Program-made: the position numbers and the translations under genes
Shown: positions 1 through 7,236 of the stretch, piece after piece
Layout of the letters: the number at the start of each line of letters is the position of its first letter
How positions within the stretch are numbered: position 1 is the stretch's first letter
Notes under the pieces: generated by a model
The model's input: only the letters and a program-made list of their open reading frames with translations
What the model was told of the DNA's origin: nothing
The model's database searches: none
NCBI GenBank assembly: GCA_021809225.1
Contig: JAKBAL010000109.1
Coordinates: 1 to 7,236, forward strand
Source of the DNA: Pseudomonadota bacterium
GTDB lineage: Bacteria > Pseudomonadota > Alphaproteobacteria > UBA9655
Direction: 5' to 3'
Length of the DNA stretch: 7,236 nt

Positions 1-877
1 GATCTCTCTTGGCCTGACGAGCTTTTGGCGATTGGCGAATCCATTCAAGCTCGTTGGCAAGAGTTTTCTGACGAGCGCCTTCTTGTTTGCCTTCCAAGGC
101 TAAGCGTTTTTGCTTTTGTTCAAGCCAGGCTGAGTAATTTCCTTCAAAAGGAATACCTTGACCCCGGTCTAACTCTAAAATCCAGCTCACTACATTGTCC
201 AAGAAATAACGGTCATGGGTGACAAGAATCACCGTTCCTTTGTATTCTTGAAGGTGGCGTTCCAACCATGCTACAGATTCAGCATCCAGATGGTTTGTGG
301 GTTCGTCCAGAAGTAAAATATCTGGTTGTTGAAGAAGTAAACGACACAACGCTATCCGTCGTTTTTCTCCGCCAGAAAGAGTTTTAACATCGGCTTCTCC
401 GGGAGGGCAGCGCAACGCATCCATGGCAATTTCTACTTTACGATTGAGATCCCAACCTTCAACGGCCTCAATTTTATCTTGGAGTTCAGCTTGTTCAGCT
501 AAGAGGTCATTCATTTCTTCATCGCTCATGGGTTCTGCAAAGCGTGCGCTTACGGTCTCAAATCGGTCCAAGAGTGCTTTTGTGTCTGCAAGAGCTTCAA
601 GCACATTCTGTTCAACAGTAAGGTCTGGGTTAAGATCGGGCTCTTGGGCCAAATACCCAACAGTTGTTCCTTGTGCTGCCCAAGCTTCTCCATTAAACTC
701 TGTGTCTATGCCTGCCATGATTTTCATCAATGTCGATTTTCCTGAGCCATTTACGCCTATAATGCCAATCTTAGCTCCTGGGTAAAAGGATAGACAAATA
801 TCCTTAAAGACTTCTCGCTTGCCAGGATAAACTTTCGTCAGGCCCTTCATCACGTATATATATTGGTTAGATGCCAT
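1..877 (-). CDS. ettA: Energy-dependent translational throttle protein EttA (ABC-F ATPase), C-terminal part cut off by window edge
   Basis: ABC-F proteins are soluble tandem ATPases; EttA binds the ribosomal E site and gates the first steps of elongation according to ATP/ADP level (family knowledge). The 292 visible codons of a family usually near 555 give the whole first ABC domain and the beginning of the linker. Walker A is GVNGSGKST at residues 41-49, the signature is LSGGE at 167-171, Walker B LLLDEP has D191 and catalytic E192, and the switch histidine is H221 in THDRYF. The stretch between Walker A and signature contains the EttA-type arm insertion, and the linker has the EttA-like [15 protein letters not shown]. 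This pattern separates it from Uup and YheS. The ATG at 875-877 has an AGGAG (complement of 884-888) 6 nt upstream and gives the expected MASNQYIY start. The tRNA gene lies 20 bp upstream on the same strand, so the two are probably co-transcribed. Confidence 0.95.
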   Translation of the reverse strand, partial: MASNQYIYVMKGLTKVYPGKREVFKDICLSFYPGAKIGIIGVNGSGKSTLMKIMAGIDTEFNGEAWAAQGTTVGYLAQEPDLNPDLTVEQNVLEALADTKALLDRFETVSARFAEPMSDEEMNDLLAEQAELQDKIEAVEGWDLNRKVEIAMDALRCPPGEADVKTLSGGEKRRIALCRLLLQQPDILLLDEPTNHLDAESVAWLERHLQEYKGTVILVTHDRYFLDNVVSWILELDRGQGIPFEGNYSAWLEQKQKRLALEGKQEGARQKTLANELEWIRQSPKARQAKRD

Positions 878-897
878 GAATAACTCCTGGAAAAAGG

Positions 898-973
898 TGG
901 TGGGCCCGGCAGGATTCGAACCTGCGACAGCTCCGTTATGAGCGGAGAGTTCTGACCTCTGAACTACAGGCCC
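898..973 (-). tRNA. tRNA with CAU anticodon, probably tRNA-Ile2 (lysidine-modified), less likely elongator tRNA-Met
   Basis: The complement folds as a complete 76-nt cloverleaf with encoded CCA (898-900). The acceptor stem is GGGCCTG/CGGGCCC with one U-G wobble at pair 6-67. The D stem is GTTC/GAAC, the anticodon stem CTCCG/CGGAG with loop CTCATAA, the variable loop has 5 nt, and the T arm is GCAGG-TTCGAAT-CCTGC with discriminator A (901). The anticodon is CAU. Initiator tRNA-fMet is unlikely because the first acceptor pair is a normal G-C and the anticodon stem lacks the three G-C pairs. C4-G69 and C5-G68 match pairs that, in E. coli, help TilS recognise tRNA-Ile2 and reject elongator tRNA-Met, so I favour Ile2 decoding AUA after lysidine modification. 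That identity is inference; the tRNA itself is certain. Confidence 0.95.
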
Positions 974-986
974 GAAGAACTTTCTT

Positions 987-1014
987 AAAATACCGGAAAT
1001 TAAAAGAGGGTCAA
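987..1014 (-). promoter_or_regulatory. Probable sigma-70 promoter of the tRNA-ettA unit
   Basis: On the minus strand a TTGACC -35 (complement of 1009-1014, 5/6) is separated by 16 bp from a TATTTT -10 (complement of 987-992, 4/6). A start about 7 nt after the -10 would lie near 980, giving a 5' leader of only about 7 nt before the mature tRNA end at 973, which is typical of tRNA genes. It was found by eye, with no experimental support. Confidence 0.55.
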
Positions 1015-1020
1015 TGAAAA

Positions 1021-1045
1021 AATCAAGAAAATCAAGAAAATCAAG
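1021..1045. repeat. Short tandem repeat, 2.8 copies of a 9-bp unit (AATCAAGAA)
   Basis: Positions 1021-1029 and 1030-1038 are identical 9-mers, and 1039-1045 repeats the first 7 bases. The array sits in the divergent gap between tRNA/ettA and recF, just upstream of the tRNA -35 box and upstream of the recF promoter candidate. It may be simple slippage or phased A-tracts; no function can be assigned. Confidence 0.8.
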
Positions 1046-1057
1046 ATTTAGAAACCC

Positions 1058-1086
1058 TTTACGAAGTGGAAGCTATTCGCTAAGAT
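1058..1086 (+). promoter_or_regulatory. Candidate promoter for recF-gyrB
   Basis: TTTACG (1058-1063, 4/6 to the -35 consensus) is followed after exactly 17 bp by TAAGAT (1081-1086, 4/6 to the -10). It would start transcription near 1093 and leave a leader of about 42 nt. A competing -10, GATAAT (1117-1122, 5/6), has only a poor -35 and would give an almost leaderless recF mRNA. Both are weak calls. Confidence 0.3.
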
Positions 1087-1134
1087 TTTTTTAATTCTGT
1101 AATGATGATTTTTTAGGATAATTTATTAAAGCTA

Positions 1135-2301
1135 ATGACAACAACACACCGTCAGTTCTCCTGCGACAGTAACATTCCCTTACGGGGTGTAGAACGTATA
1201 AGCCTTTCTCATTTTAGGTGTTATGAAATTTTTAGTGTGTCTCTTGACTTAAGACCTGTTGTTTTGACAGGGCCCAATGGAGCAGGGAAAACTAATCTTT
1301 TAGAAGCTCTTTCCTTTTTGATTCCGGGGCGTGGACTGCGTCGAGCTCGTCTTTCAGAGGTTAAACAACAAGATCAGTCGATTTCTTGGGCAATCTCTGC
1401 TCAATTACATGATCAAGGGGATAGAATTCAAATTGGTACCGGTCTTGATCCTGACGCTCCGGACAGTGAACGGCGTGTGACGAAAATTAATGGAGAGAAG
1501 GCAAAAAACCAGTGTGCCCTGGCAGAATGGGTTTCAATGGTTTGGCTGACTCCTCAGATGGATCGTTTGTTTTTGGATGGTCCTCAAGGGCGTCGACGAT
1601 TTTTAGATCGTTTGGTCTATGGTTTTGATCCAGGTCATGCTCAACGTCTACGCCGGTATGAACAAGTTTTAAAAGAACGCAGCTTTCTTTTACGTCAGGG
1701 ACGTATGGATCGTTATTGGCTTGAAAGTTTGGAGGAAACTCTTGTTAATGAAGGAATAGCGATTGCCGTTGCGCGTCGTGAGGTGGTGGGGCAGCTCGCA
1801 AGCGTTCTGAAAAGCCAGCATAACCTTTTCCCGCGTGCAGAGCTTTCTTTAGAAGGGGAGCTTGATCATTTTCTTTGCGAACACAGTTTGCTTGAGGGAG
1901 AAGAAAAAATGCGTAGGCGCTTGGCAGAATGTCGAGAACAAGATCGTCTTACAGGCCGAACTTCTTTTGGCCCCCATCGCAGTGATCTTTTAGTGGAATT
2001 TTTAGAAAAAAAACAATCTGCAGCCCTATGTTCCACTGGAGAACAAAAGGCTTTGTTATTGTCTATTGTGATGGCTTCGGCTCACTTATTGGCTGTTCGC
2101 ACGGGAGCAATTCCCCTCTTGCTTTTAGACGAGGTTGTAGCCCATCTTGATGAAACACGCAGATCAGCATTGTTTGATGTGATTTTAAAGCTTAAAATAC
2201 AGGCTTGGCTGACGGGAACAGATGTCTCTTTATTTAAAGAGATGCAAGGAAACGCTCAGTTTTTAAGCCTTAAAGAAGCTCGGTTAGTATCGAAAACATA
2301 A
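1135..2301 (+). CDS. recF: DNA replication and repair protein RecF
   Basis: RecF is an SMC-like ABC ATPase. With RecO and RecR it loads RecA onto gapped DNA and helps restart stalled forks (family knowledge). In the 388-aa product, Walker A is GPNGAGKTN at residues 46-54, preceded by the typical ISLSHFRCYE strand at 22-31. The RecF signature region is STGEQKALLLS (300-310), preceded by the conserved GPHRSDL. Walker B is LLLLDEV with D332 and E333, followed by a D-loop-like AHLDETRR. Length is slightly above the usual 360-380 aa because about 18 residues precede the conserved start. No later in-frame ATG or GTG exists before the core, so ATG 1135 is kept although its Shine-Dalgarno is poor (AGGA about 16 nt upstream). 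The stop codon directly touches the gyrB ATG at 2302, so the genes are very likely co-transcribed and translationally coupled. The gene usually found upstream, dnaN, is not here. Confidence 0.96.
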   Translation: MTTTHRQFSCDSNIPLRGVERISLSHFRCYEIFSVSLDLRPVVLTGPNGAGKTNLLEALSFLIPGRGLRRARLSEVKQQDQSISWAISAQLHDQGDRIQIGTGLDPDAPDSERRVTKINGEKAKNQCALAEWVSMVWLTPQMDRLFLDGPQGRRRFLDRLVYGFDPGHAQRLRRYEQVLKERSFLLRQGRMDRYWLESLEETLVNEGIAIAVARREVVGQLASVLKSQHNLFPRAELSLEGELDHFLCEHSLLEGEEKMRRRLAECREQDRLTGRTSFGPHRSDLLVEFLEKKQSAALCSTGEQKALLLSIVMASAHLLAVRTGAIPLLLLDEVVAHLDETRRSALFDVILKLKIQAWLTGTDVSLFKEMQGNAQFLSLKEARLVSKT

Positions 2302-4734
<2,433 letters not shown>

Positions 4735-4771
4735 GTGAAAAAATAGAGAGAGACTGTACTCTAAGTCCTTA

Positions 4772-4778
4772 AAGGAGG
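4772..4778 (+). promoter_or_regulatory. Consensus Shine-Dalgarno (AAGGAGG) of the small secreted-protein gene
   Basis: AAGGAGG is fully complementary to the anti-Shine-Dalgarno end of 16S rRNA and sits 6 nt before ATG 4785. It is the strongest ribosome binding site in the window, far better than those of recF or gyrB, and it supports both the start and the reality of the downstream gene. Confidence 0.85.
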
Positions 4779-4784
4779 AAAATT

Positions 4785-5123
4785 ATGAAAGCTTATCTTT
4801 TATTATCAACTTTTGTAGGTATTTGTTCGTCTTCACACGCATTTGCTGCATCCACACTGCTATTTTCATCTGATAGTACACCGACCTTAAAAGTAAGCGT
4901 GGGAGTTAACGGAAAAGATGATTCTACTATTGGTACTCTTGGCCAAGATAACCCAAATTTTGTTATGACACCTTTACTCTCTACCTATTCATTTTCTGTG
5001 ATCGCAAATGGAGTGGTTTGTAAAACAGTTGATAATCAGCCTATAAAAGATAATACACAGTATAAAATTACTGCTACGGATGATGGGAGATGTGACGTTC
5101 GTATTGAAGAAATTGGCGCTTAA
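4785..5123 (+). CDS. Small secreted protein of unknown function
   Basis: I do not recognise this 112-aa protein. It begins with a Sec signal peptide: Lys2, a hydrophobic core at about residues 4-13, then SSSHAFA, with likely signal peptidase I cleavage after A21 or A22. The mature part of about 90 residues is rich in Ser, Thr, Asp and Asn. It has alternating hydrophobic residues suggesting beta strands and has no membrane segment. Mature Cys79 and Cys103 could form a disulfide outside the cytoplasm. C14 is not a lipobox cysteine because Ile13 occupies the -1 position. It lies 50 bp after gyrB with no terminator between them, so read-through from recF-gyrB is likely, and an own promoter is not evident. 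The perfect Shine-Dalgarno implies efficient translation. A palindromic element with a possible terminator follows. Secretion is well supported; the role is unknown. Confidence 0.8.
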   Translation: MKAYLLLSTFVGICSSSHAFAASTLLFSSDSTPTLKVSVGVNGKDDSTIGTLGQDNPNFVMTPLLSTYSFSVIANGVVCKTVDNQPIKDNTQYKITATDDGRCDVRIEEIGA

Positions 5124-5162
5124 CTTAGGGGCCCCACATGAAGAATATTTATTTCCCTGAAA

Positions 5163-5311
5163 TGTCATCCTTGACCAATAAATGATTGATTTTTTGGAGA
5201 AAAACATTACCTTTTATTGTGTTGAGGATCCAATTCTTAAAAGATCCTCTCAATAAGGAATCCATAATTTTTTTCTTTGAAAAACAAAGGGTTTTTTATA
5301 CAAGGATGACA
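5163..5311. repeat. 149-bp imperfect palindrome with 11-bp terminal inverted repeats (MITE-like or fold-back element)
   Basis: TGTCATCCTTG (5163-5173) and its exact reverse complement CAAGGATGACA (5301-5311) bound the element. The symmetry continues inward without gaps: 5174-5209 against the reverse complement of 5265-5300 agrees at 23 of 36 positions, with 4 more able to form G-U pairs. Closer to the centre, TTATTG/CAATAA (5214-5219, 5251-5256) and GAGGATC/GATCCTC (5224-5230, 5243-5249) pair perfectly around a 12-nt loop (5231-5242). The arms are 68 and 69 nt, and all nested repeats share one centre near 5237, so this is one structure. It has no coding capacity and no obvious target-site duplication. 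A TGTCATCC...GGATGACA boundary resembles dispersed palindromic repeats known in many proteobacteria (recollection, not a search). It could be a non-autonomous transposable element, a REP-type repeat or an mRNA-stabilising or terminating hairpin. Confidence 0.75.
5273..5297 (+). terminator. Possible rho-independent terminator inside the palindrome
   Basis: The stem TTCTTTG/CAAAGGG (5273-5279, 5285-5291), with two U-G pairs and an AAAAA loop, is followed at once by six T residues (5292-5297). The stem is weak in G-C, so efficiency is doubtful, and it competes with the larger fold of the palindrome. It would end transcripts from gyrB and the small secreted-protein gene before idi. Confidence 0.35.
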
Positions 5312-5334
5312 CATATTGGAGAGAGAGTCTAACA

Positions 5335-5351
5335 TAAAAGTCATACTTTTA
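5335..5351. other. Perfect 7-bp AT-rich hairpin/palindrome (TAAAAGT-CAT-ACTTTTA)
   Basis: TAAAAGT (5335-5341) and ACTTTTA (5345-5351) are exact inverted repeats around a 3-nt loop. No T-run follows, so it is a poor terminator. It lies 25 bp upstream of the idi -35 candidate, where an operator or activator site would be plausible, but nothing else supports a regulatory role. Confidence 0.45.
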
Positions 5352-5376
5352 ATCGTCCCTGCTTAATTCATAAGAG

Positions 5377-5419
5377 TTGACATCTTCTTGATGACGCGCT
5401 TCACTTCCTCTTATACAAT
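5377..5419 (+). promoter_or_regulatory. Probable promoter region for idi and the penicillin-binding protein
   Basis: A perfect TTGACA -35 lies at 5377-5382, but the -10 at 17-bp spacing (TTCACT, 5400-5405) matches only 3/6. A second arrangement is TTGATG (5388-5393), 18 bp, TATACA (5412-5417), each 4/6, which would start transcription about 15 nt before the idi GTG. The two overlap and I cannot choose between them. No other promoter-like pair was seen between the palindrome and idi. Confidence 0.4.
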
Positions 5420-5439
5420 TTTGATAAGGTTTAAGTTTC

Positions 5440-5964
5440 GTGTTGGAAACTGTTATTTTGGTCGATGAAAAGGATTGTCCTCTTGGAACCCAAGAAAAAC
5501 TAACGGCTCACCTCCTTCCCCAAAGGCATCGAGCCTTTTCAGTTTTTGTCTTTAATGCCAAGGGGGAAACCCTGATTCAAAGACGAGCCTTGGGAAAATA
5601 CCATTCTCCTGGGCTTTGGGCGAATAGTTGCTGTGGTCATCCCCGACCTGGGGAAGAGGTGCAAGAAGCTGCTTGCCGGCGACTAAATGAAGAGCTTGGC
5701 TTCTCTTGCGCGGTGCTGCCCCTTACCACGGTTTGTTATACGTTAAAGCTTGAGAAAGACTTGTGGGAACTGGAATTTACTCATGTTTTTAAAGGGGCTT
5801 ACGAGGGACATATGAATCTTAATCCTGAGGAAGTTTGTGAAATTAAGTGGGTTGTTCCTCAAGCTCTACGGGAAGATCTCATAATAAACCCAGAAAATTA
5901 TGCTAGATGGTTCCGACTTTATGTCCTCAAGCATTTTTCTGCCATTTTTGGAGACTCAGTTTAG
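5440..5964 (+). CDS. idi: Isopentenyl-diphosphate delta-isomerase, type I (Nudix family)
   Basis: This cytosolic enzyme interconverts isopentenyl and dimethylallyl diphosphate, balancing the C5 units used for undecaprenyl carrier, quinone side chains and tRNA prenylation. The 174-aa product (182 in E. coli) aligns throughout with E. coli Idi. Catalytic Cys65 sits in NSCCGHP (E. coli C67). Metal ligands are H24, H30, H67, E110 and E112, with E112 the second catalytic residue. The Nudix-type helix is G71EEVQEAACRRLNEELG87. The GTG start at 5440 has AAGG (5426-5429) 10 nt upstream and gives METVILVDE-like register with homologues; TTG 5443 is the only close alternative. It is the metal-dependent type I enzyme, not the FMN-dependent type II (Fni) enzyme found in some other bacteria. 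Its stop is 1 nt before the next start, suggesting coupling with the penicillin-binding protein. Confidence 0.95.
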   Translation: MLETVILVDEKDCPLGTQEKLTAHLLPQRHRAFSVFVFNAKGETLIQRRALGKYHSPGLWANSCCGHPRPGEEVQEAACRRLNEELGFSCAVLPLTTVCYTLKLEKDLWELEFTHVFKGAYEGHMNLNPEEVCEIKWVVPQALREDLIINPENYARWFRLYVLKHFSAIFGDSV

Positions 5965-5965
5965 G

Positions 5966-7236
5966 GTGACATTTTCTCTCCATCCCAATGATCGCCTTGG
6001 CGTTGAAACACATGAACCTGTAAAGGTAAGAAAAAAAGCATCGCCGCCGCCTCCTCCTCGCCCCCCCCATAAGGCAAATAAGCGTTCGCTCTGGCGATGG
6101 CTTGGTAAATGGTTTTGTATTCTTTTGATATGGGGATCTTTTCTGGGAGGATGTTTTGTTCTTTGGTATATATATGATTTGCCGGATATTACTAAATTGC
6201 AAAAAACGGAACGGCGTCCTAGTATTACAGTTCTGGCGAAAGATGGAACAAAATTAGCCACTTATGGAGACCTGCATGGTGAAATGGTGGACATTAAGAA
6301 ACTTCCTCTACATGTGACGCAAGCTATTTTAGCCATCGAAGATCGCAGGTTTAACTCTCATTTTGGCGTAGATCTTATCGGACTTATTCGTGCGTTGTGG
6401 GTAAATTATCGAGCCGGTCATGTGGTGCAAGGCGGCAGTACGATCACGCAACAATTGGCTAAAAATTTTCTACAGTCTGAGAAACGATATGATGTGAGTG
6501 ACCGTTCTTTAAGAAGAAAAATTCAAGAGGCTCTTTTAGCTCTTTGGCTTGAACATAAATTTTCAAAAGACCAAATTCTGACTATTTATTTGAATCGAGT
6601 TTATTTAGGATCAGGGACCTTTGGCTTACCCGCAGCTTCTCAGCATTATTTTGGCAAAAATCCAAAAGATCTAACTCTTTATGAAGCGGCTGTGATTGCC
6701 GGTCTTTTAAAGGCTCCTTCAAAGTACTCTCCTTCCAATAATCCTCACCTTGCGGATCAACGAGCGGCTCAAGTTTTAGAAAATATGCAAAAAGAGGGTT
6801 TTATCAGCGAAGGGGCTAAAGAAGCCTCCCTCGCTCTGGCATCTTCAACCTCGGAAACGTTTCGTGGATCGGCTATTCGATATTTTACAGACTGGATTGT
6901 CGATAGTCTGCCGAATTATGTGGATACGCAAGATAAAGACCTAGTTGTGACAACGACTTTAGATCCTCGCCTCCAATCGCTTGCCGAATCTAAACTTCAA
7001 GAAGTGCTTGAAGAAAAAGGAGAAACGGCCAAGGTAAGTCAGATGGCTCTTGTCTCTCTAACCCATGAGGGAGCCGTTAGAGCTCTCGTCGGAGGGGCGA
7101 ATTATAAGCAAAGTCAATTTAATCGTGCAACACAAGCGCTACGTCAGCCAGGGTCAATCTTTAAACTTGTGGTGTATCTGGCTGCTATTGAATCCGGTAT
7201 GAATCCCTCAGAACTTGTTAGTGATTTACCTATTCG
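5966..7236 (+). CDS. Class A penicillin-binding protein (PBP1A-type transglycosylase/transpeptidase), C-terminus cut off
   Basis: This bifunctional inner-membrane enzyme polymerises glycan strands from lipid II and cross-links their peptides. The 423 visible codons show a basic, proline-rich cytoplasmic tail (PPPPPRPP at 27-34), one transmembrane helix (about 50-72), a GT51 domain and the start of the transpeptidase. The GT51 motifs are EDRRF with catalytic E125, GGSTITQQLAKN (156-167), RKIQEALLALWLE from 184 and IYLNRVYLG around N210. The transpeptidase has the nucleophile motif S397-I-F-K400 in RQPGSIFK. The SxN and KTG motifs lie beyond the edge. GTG 5966 was chosen because GGAG (5950-5953) lies 12 nt upstream and it follows the idi stop directly. 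An in-frame ATG at 5921 would add 15 residues and overlap idi by 44 nt. A C8 run (6061-6068) lies inside the proline codons. MrcA/PbpA-type naming is possible; I leave the symbol blank. Confidence 0.95.
   Translation, partial: MTFSLHPNDRLGVETHEPVKVRKKASPPPPPRPPHKANKRSLWRWLGKWFCILLIWGSFLGGCFVLWYIYDLPDITKLQKTERRPSITVLAKDGTKLATYGDLHGEMVDIKKLPLHVTQAILAIEDRRFNSHFGVDLIGLIRALWVNYRAGHVVQGGSTITQQLAKNFLQSEKRYDVSDRSLRRKIQEALLALWLEHKFSKDQILTIYLNRVYLGSGTFGLPAASQHYFGKNPKDLTLYEAAVIAGLLKAPSKYSPSNNPHLADQRAAQVLENMQKEGFISEGAKEASLALASSTSETFRGSAIRYFTDWIVDSLPNYVDTQDKDLVVTTTLDPRLQSLAESKLQEVLEEKGETAKVSQMALVSLTHEGAVRALVGGANYKQSQFNRATQALRQPGSIFKLVVYLAAIESGMNPSELVSDLPI

Noticed and set aside
423..785. Open frame on the plus strand opposite ettA (and another at 25-222)
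   Set aside because: Both lie antisense to a well-conserved ABC-F gene, have low-complexity Ser/Ala-rich or patternless translations and no ribosome binding site; they are shadows of ettA.
974..1134. Replication origin near recF-gyrB
   Set aside because: No TTATNCACA-type DnaA boxes and no dnaA or dnaN were seen in the window.
4785..4826. Possible lipoprotein signal at Cys14 of the small secreted protein
   Set aside because: The residue before the cysteine is Ile, not Gly/Ala/Ser, and a good signal peptidase I site (AFA) follows.
5128..5135. GGGGCCCC palindrome just after the secreted-protein stop codon
   Set aside because: The perfect 8-bp palindrome leaves no room for a loop beyond a 2-bp stem and no T-run follows, so it is not a terminator.
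5171..5199. TTGACC within the left end of the palindrome as a -35 box
   Set aside because: No acceptable -10 sequence occurs at 15-19 bp spacing.
4989..5207. Minus-strand open frame overlapping the small secreted-protein gene and the palindrome
   Set aside because: The opposing gene has a consensus Shine-Dalgarno and a signal peptide, while this frame has neither.
5224..5274. GAGGATC/GATCCTC hairpin plus T7 run as a classical terminator
   Set aside because: The T7 run (5268-5274) starts 18 nt after the stem, too far for intrinsic termination; the stem is better explained as the core of the 149-bp palindrome.
5927..6261. Two overlapping minus-strand open frames across the idi/PBP junction
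   Set aside because: They are antisense to the 5' end of a clear PBP gene, and their Gly/Arg runs are only the reverse of the proline-rich codons.

Overview
The window carries ordinary chromosomal housekeeping genes of a moderately AT-rich proteobacterium, most likely an alphaproteobacterium. GyrB has the proteobacterial C-terminal insertion and an alphaproteobacterial-looking TOPRIM region, RecF and the class A penicillin-binding protein read like alphaproteobacterial versions, and recF lies directly before gyrB. A host-associated order such as Holosporales is possible, but this is a guess from general character and not shown by the sequence.

Layout. On the minus strand, a CAU-anticodon tRNA (probably lysidine-modified tRNA-Ile2) is followed 20 bp later by the start of ettA, an ABC-F ribosome factor that runs off the left edge. 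A divergent 161-bp gap holds a good tRNA promoter, a 9-bp tandem repeat and a weaker recF promoter. On the plus strand, recF and gyrB abut exactly and probably form one transcript, followed after 50 bp by a small unrecognised secreted protein with a perfect Shine-Dalgarno sequence. A 316-bp gap comes next. Most of it is a 149-bp imperfect palindrome with perfect 11-bp terminal inverted repeats (MITE-like or fold-back), followed by a small AT-rich hairpin and the probable idi promoter. Then come idi (type I isopentenyl-diphosphate isomerase) and, 1 nt after its stop, a class A penicillin-binding protein truncated by the right edge.

How the genes relate. tRNA plus ettA is a translation block. 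recF plus gyrB is a DNA repair and topology block, part of the classical dnaN-recF-gyrB arrangement, but here dnaN is absent and recF faces the tRNA/ettA unit. idi plus the penicillin-binding protein link isoprenoid supply (the source of the undecaprenyl carrier) to peptidoglycan polymerisation.

I see no clear new multi-gene system. The items most worth a second look are the long palindrome (5163-5311), the Ser-to-Gly change in the near-invariant EGDSAGG motif of GyrB, the secreted orphan after gyrB, the tRNA-ettA linkage and the C8 tract near the 5' end of the penicillin-binding protein gene.
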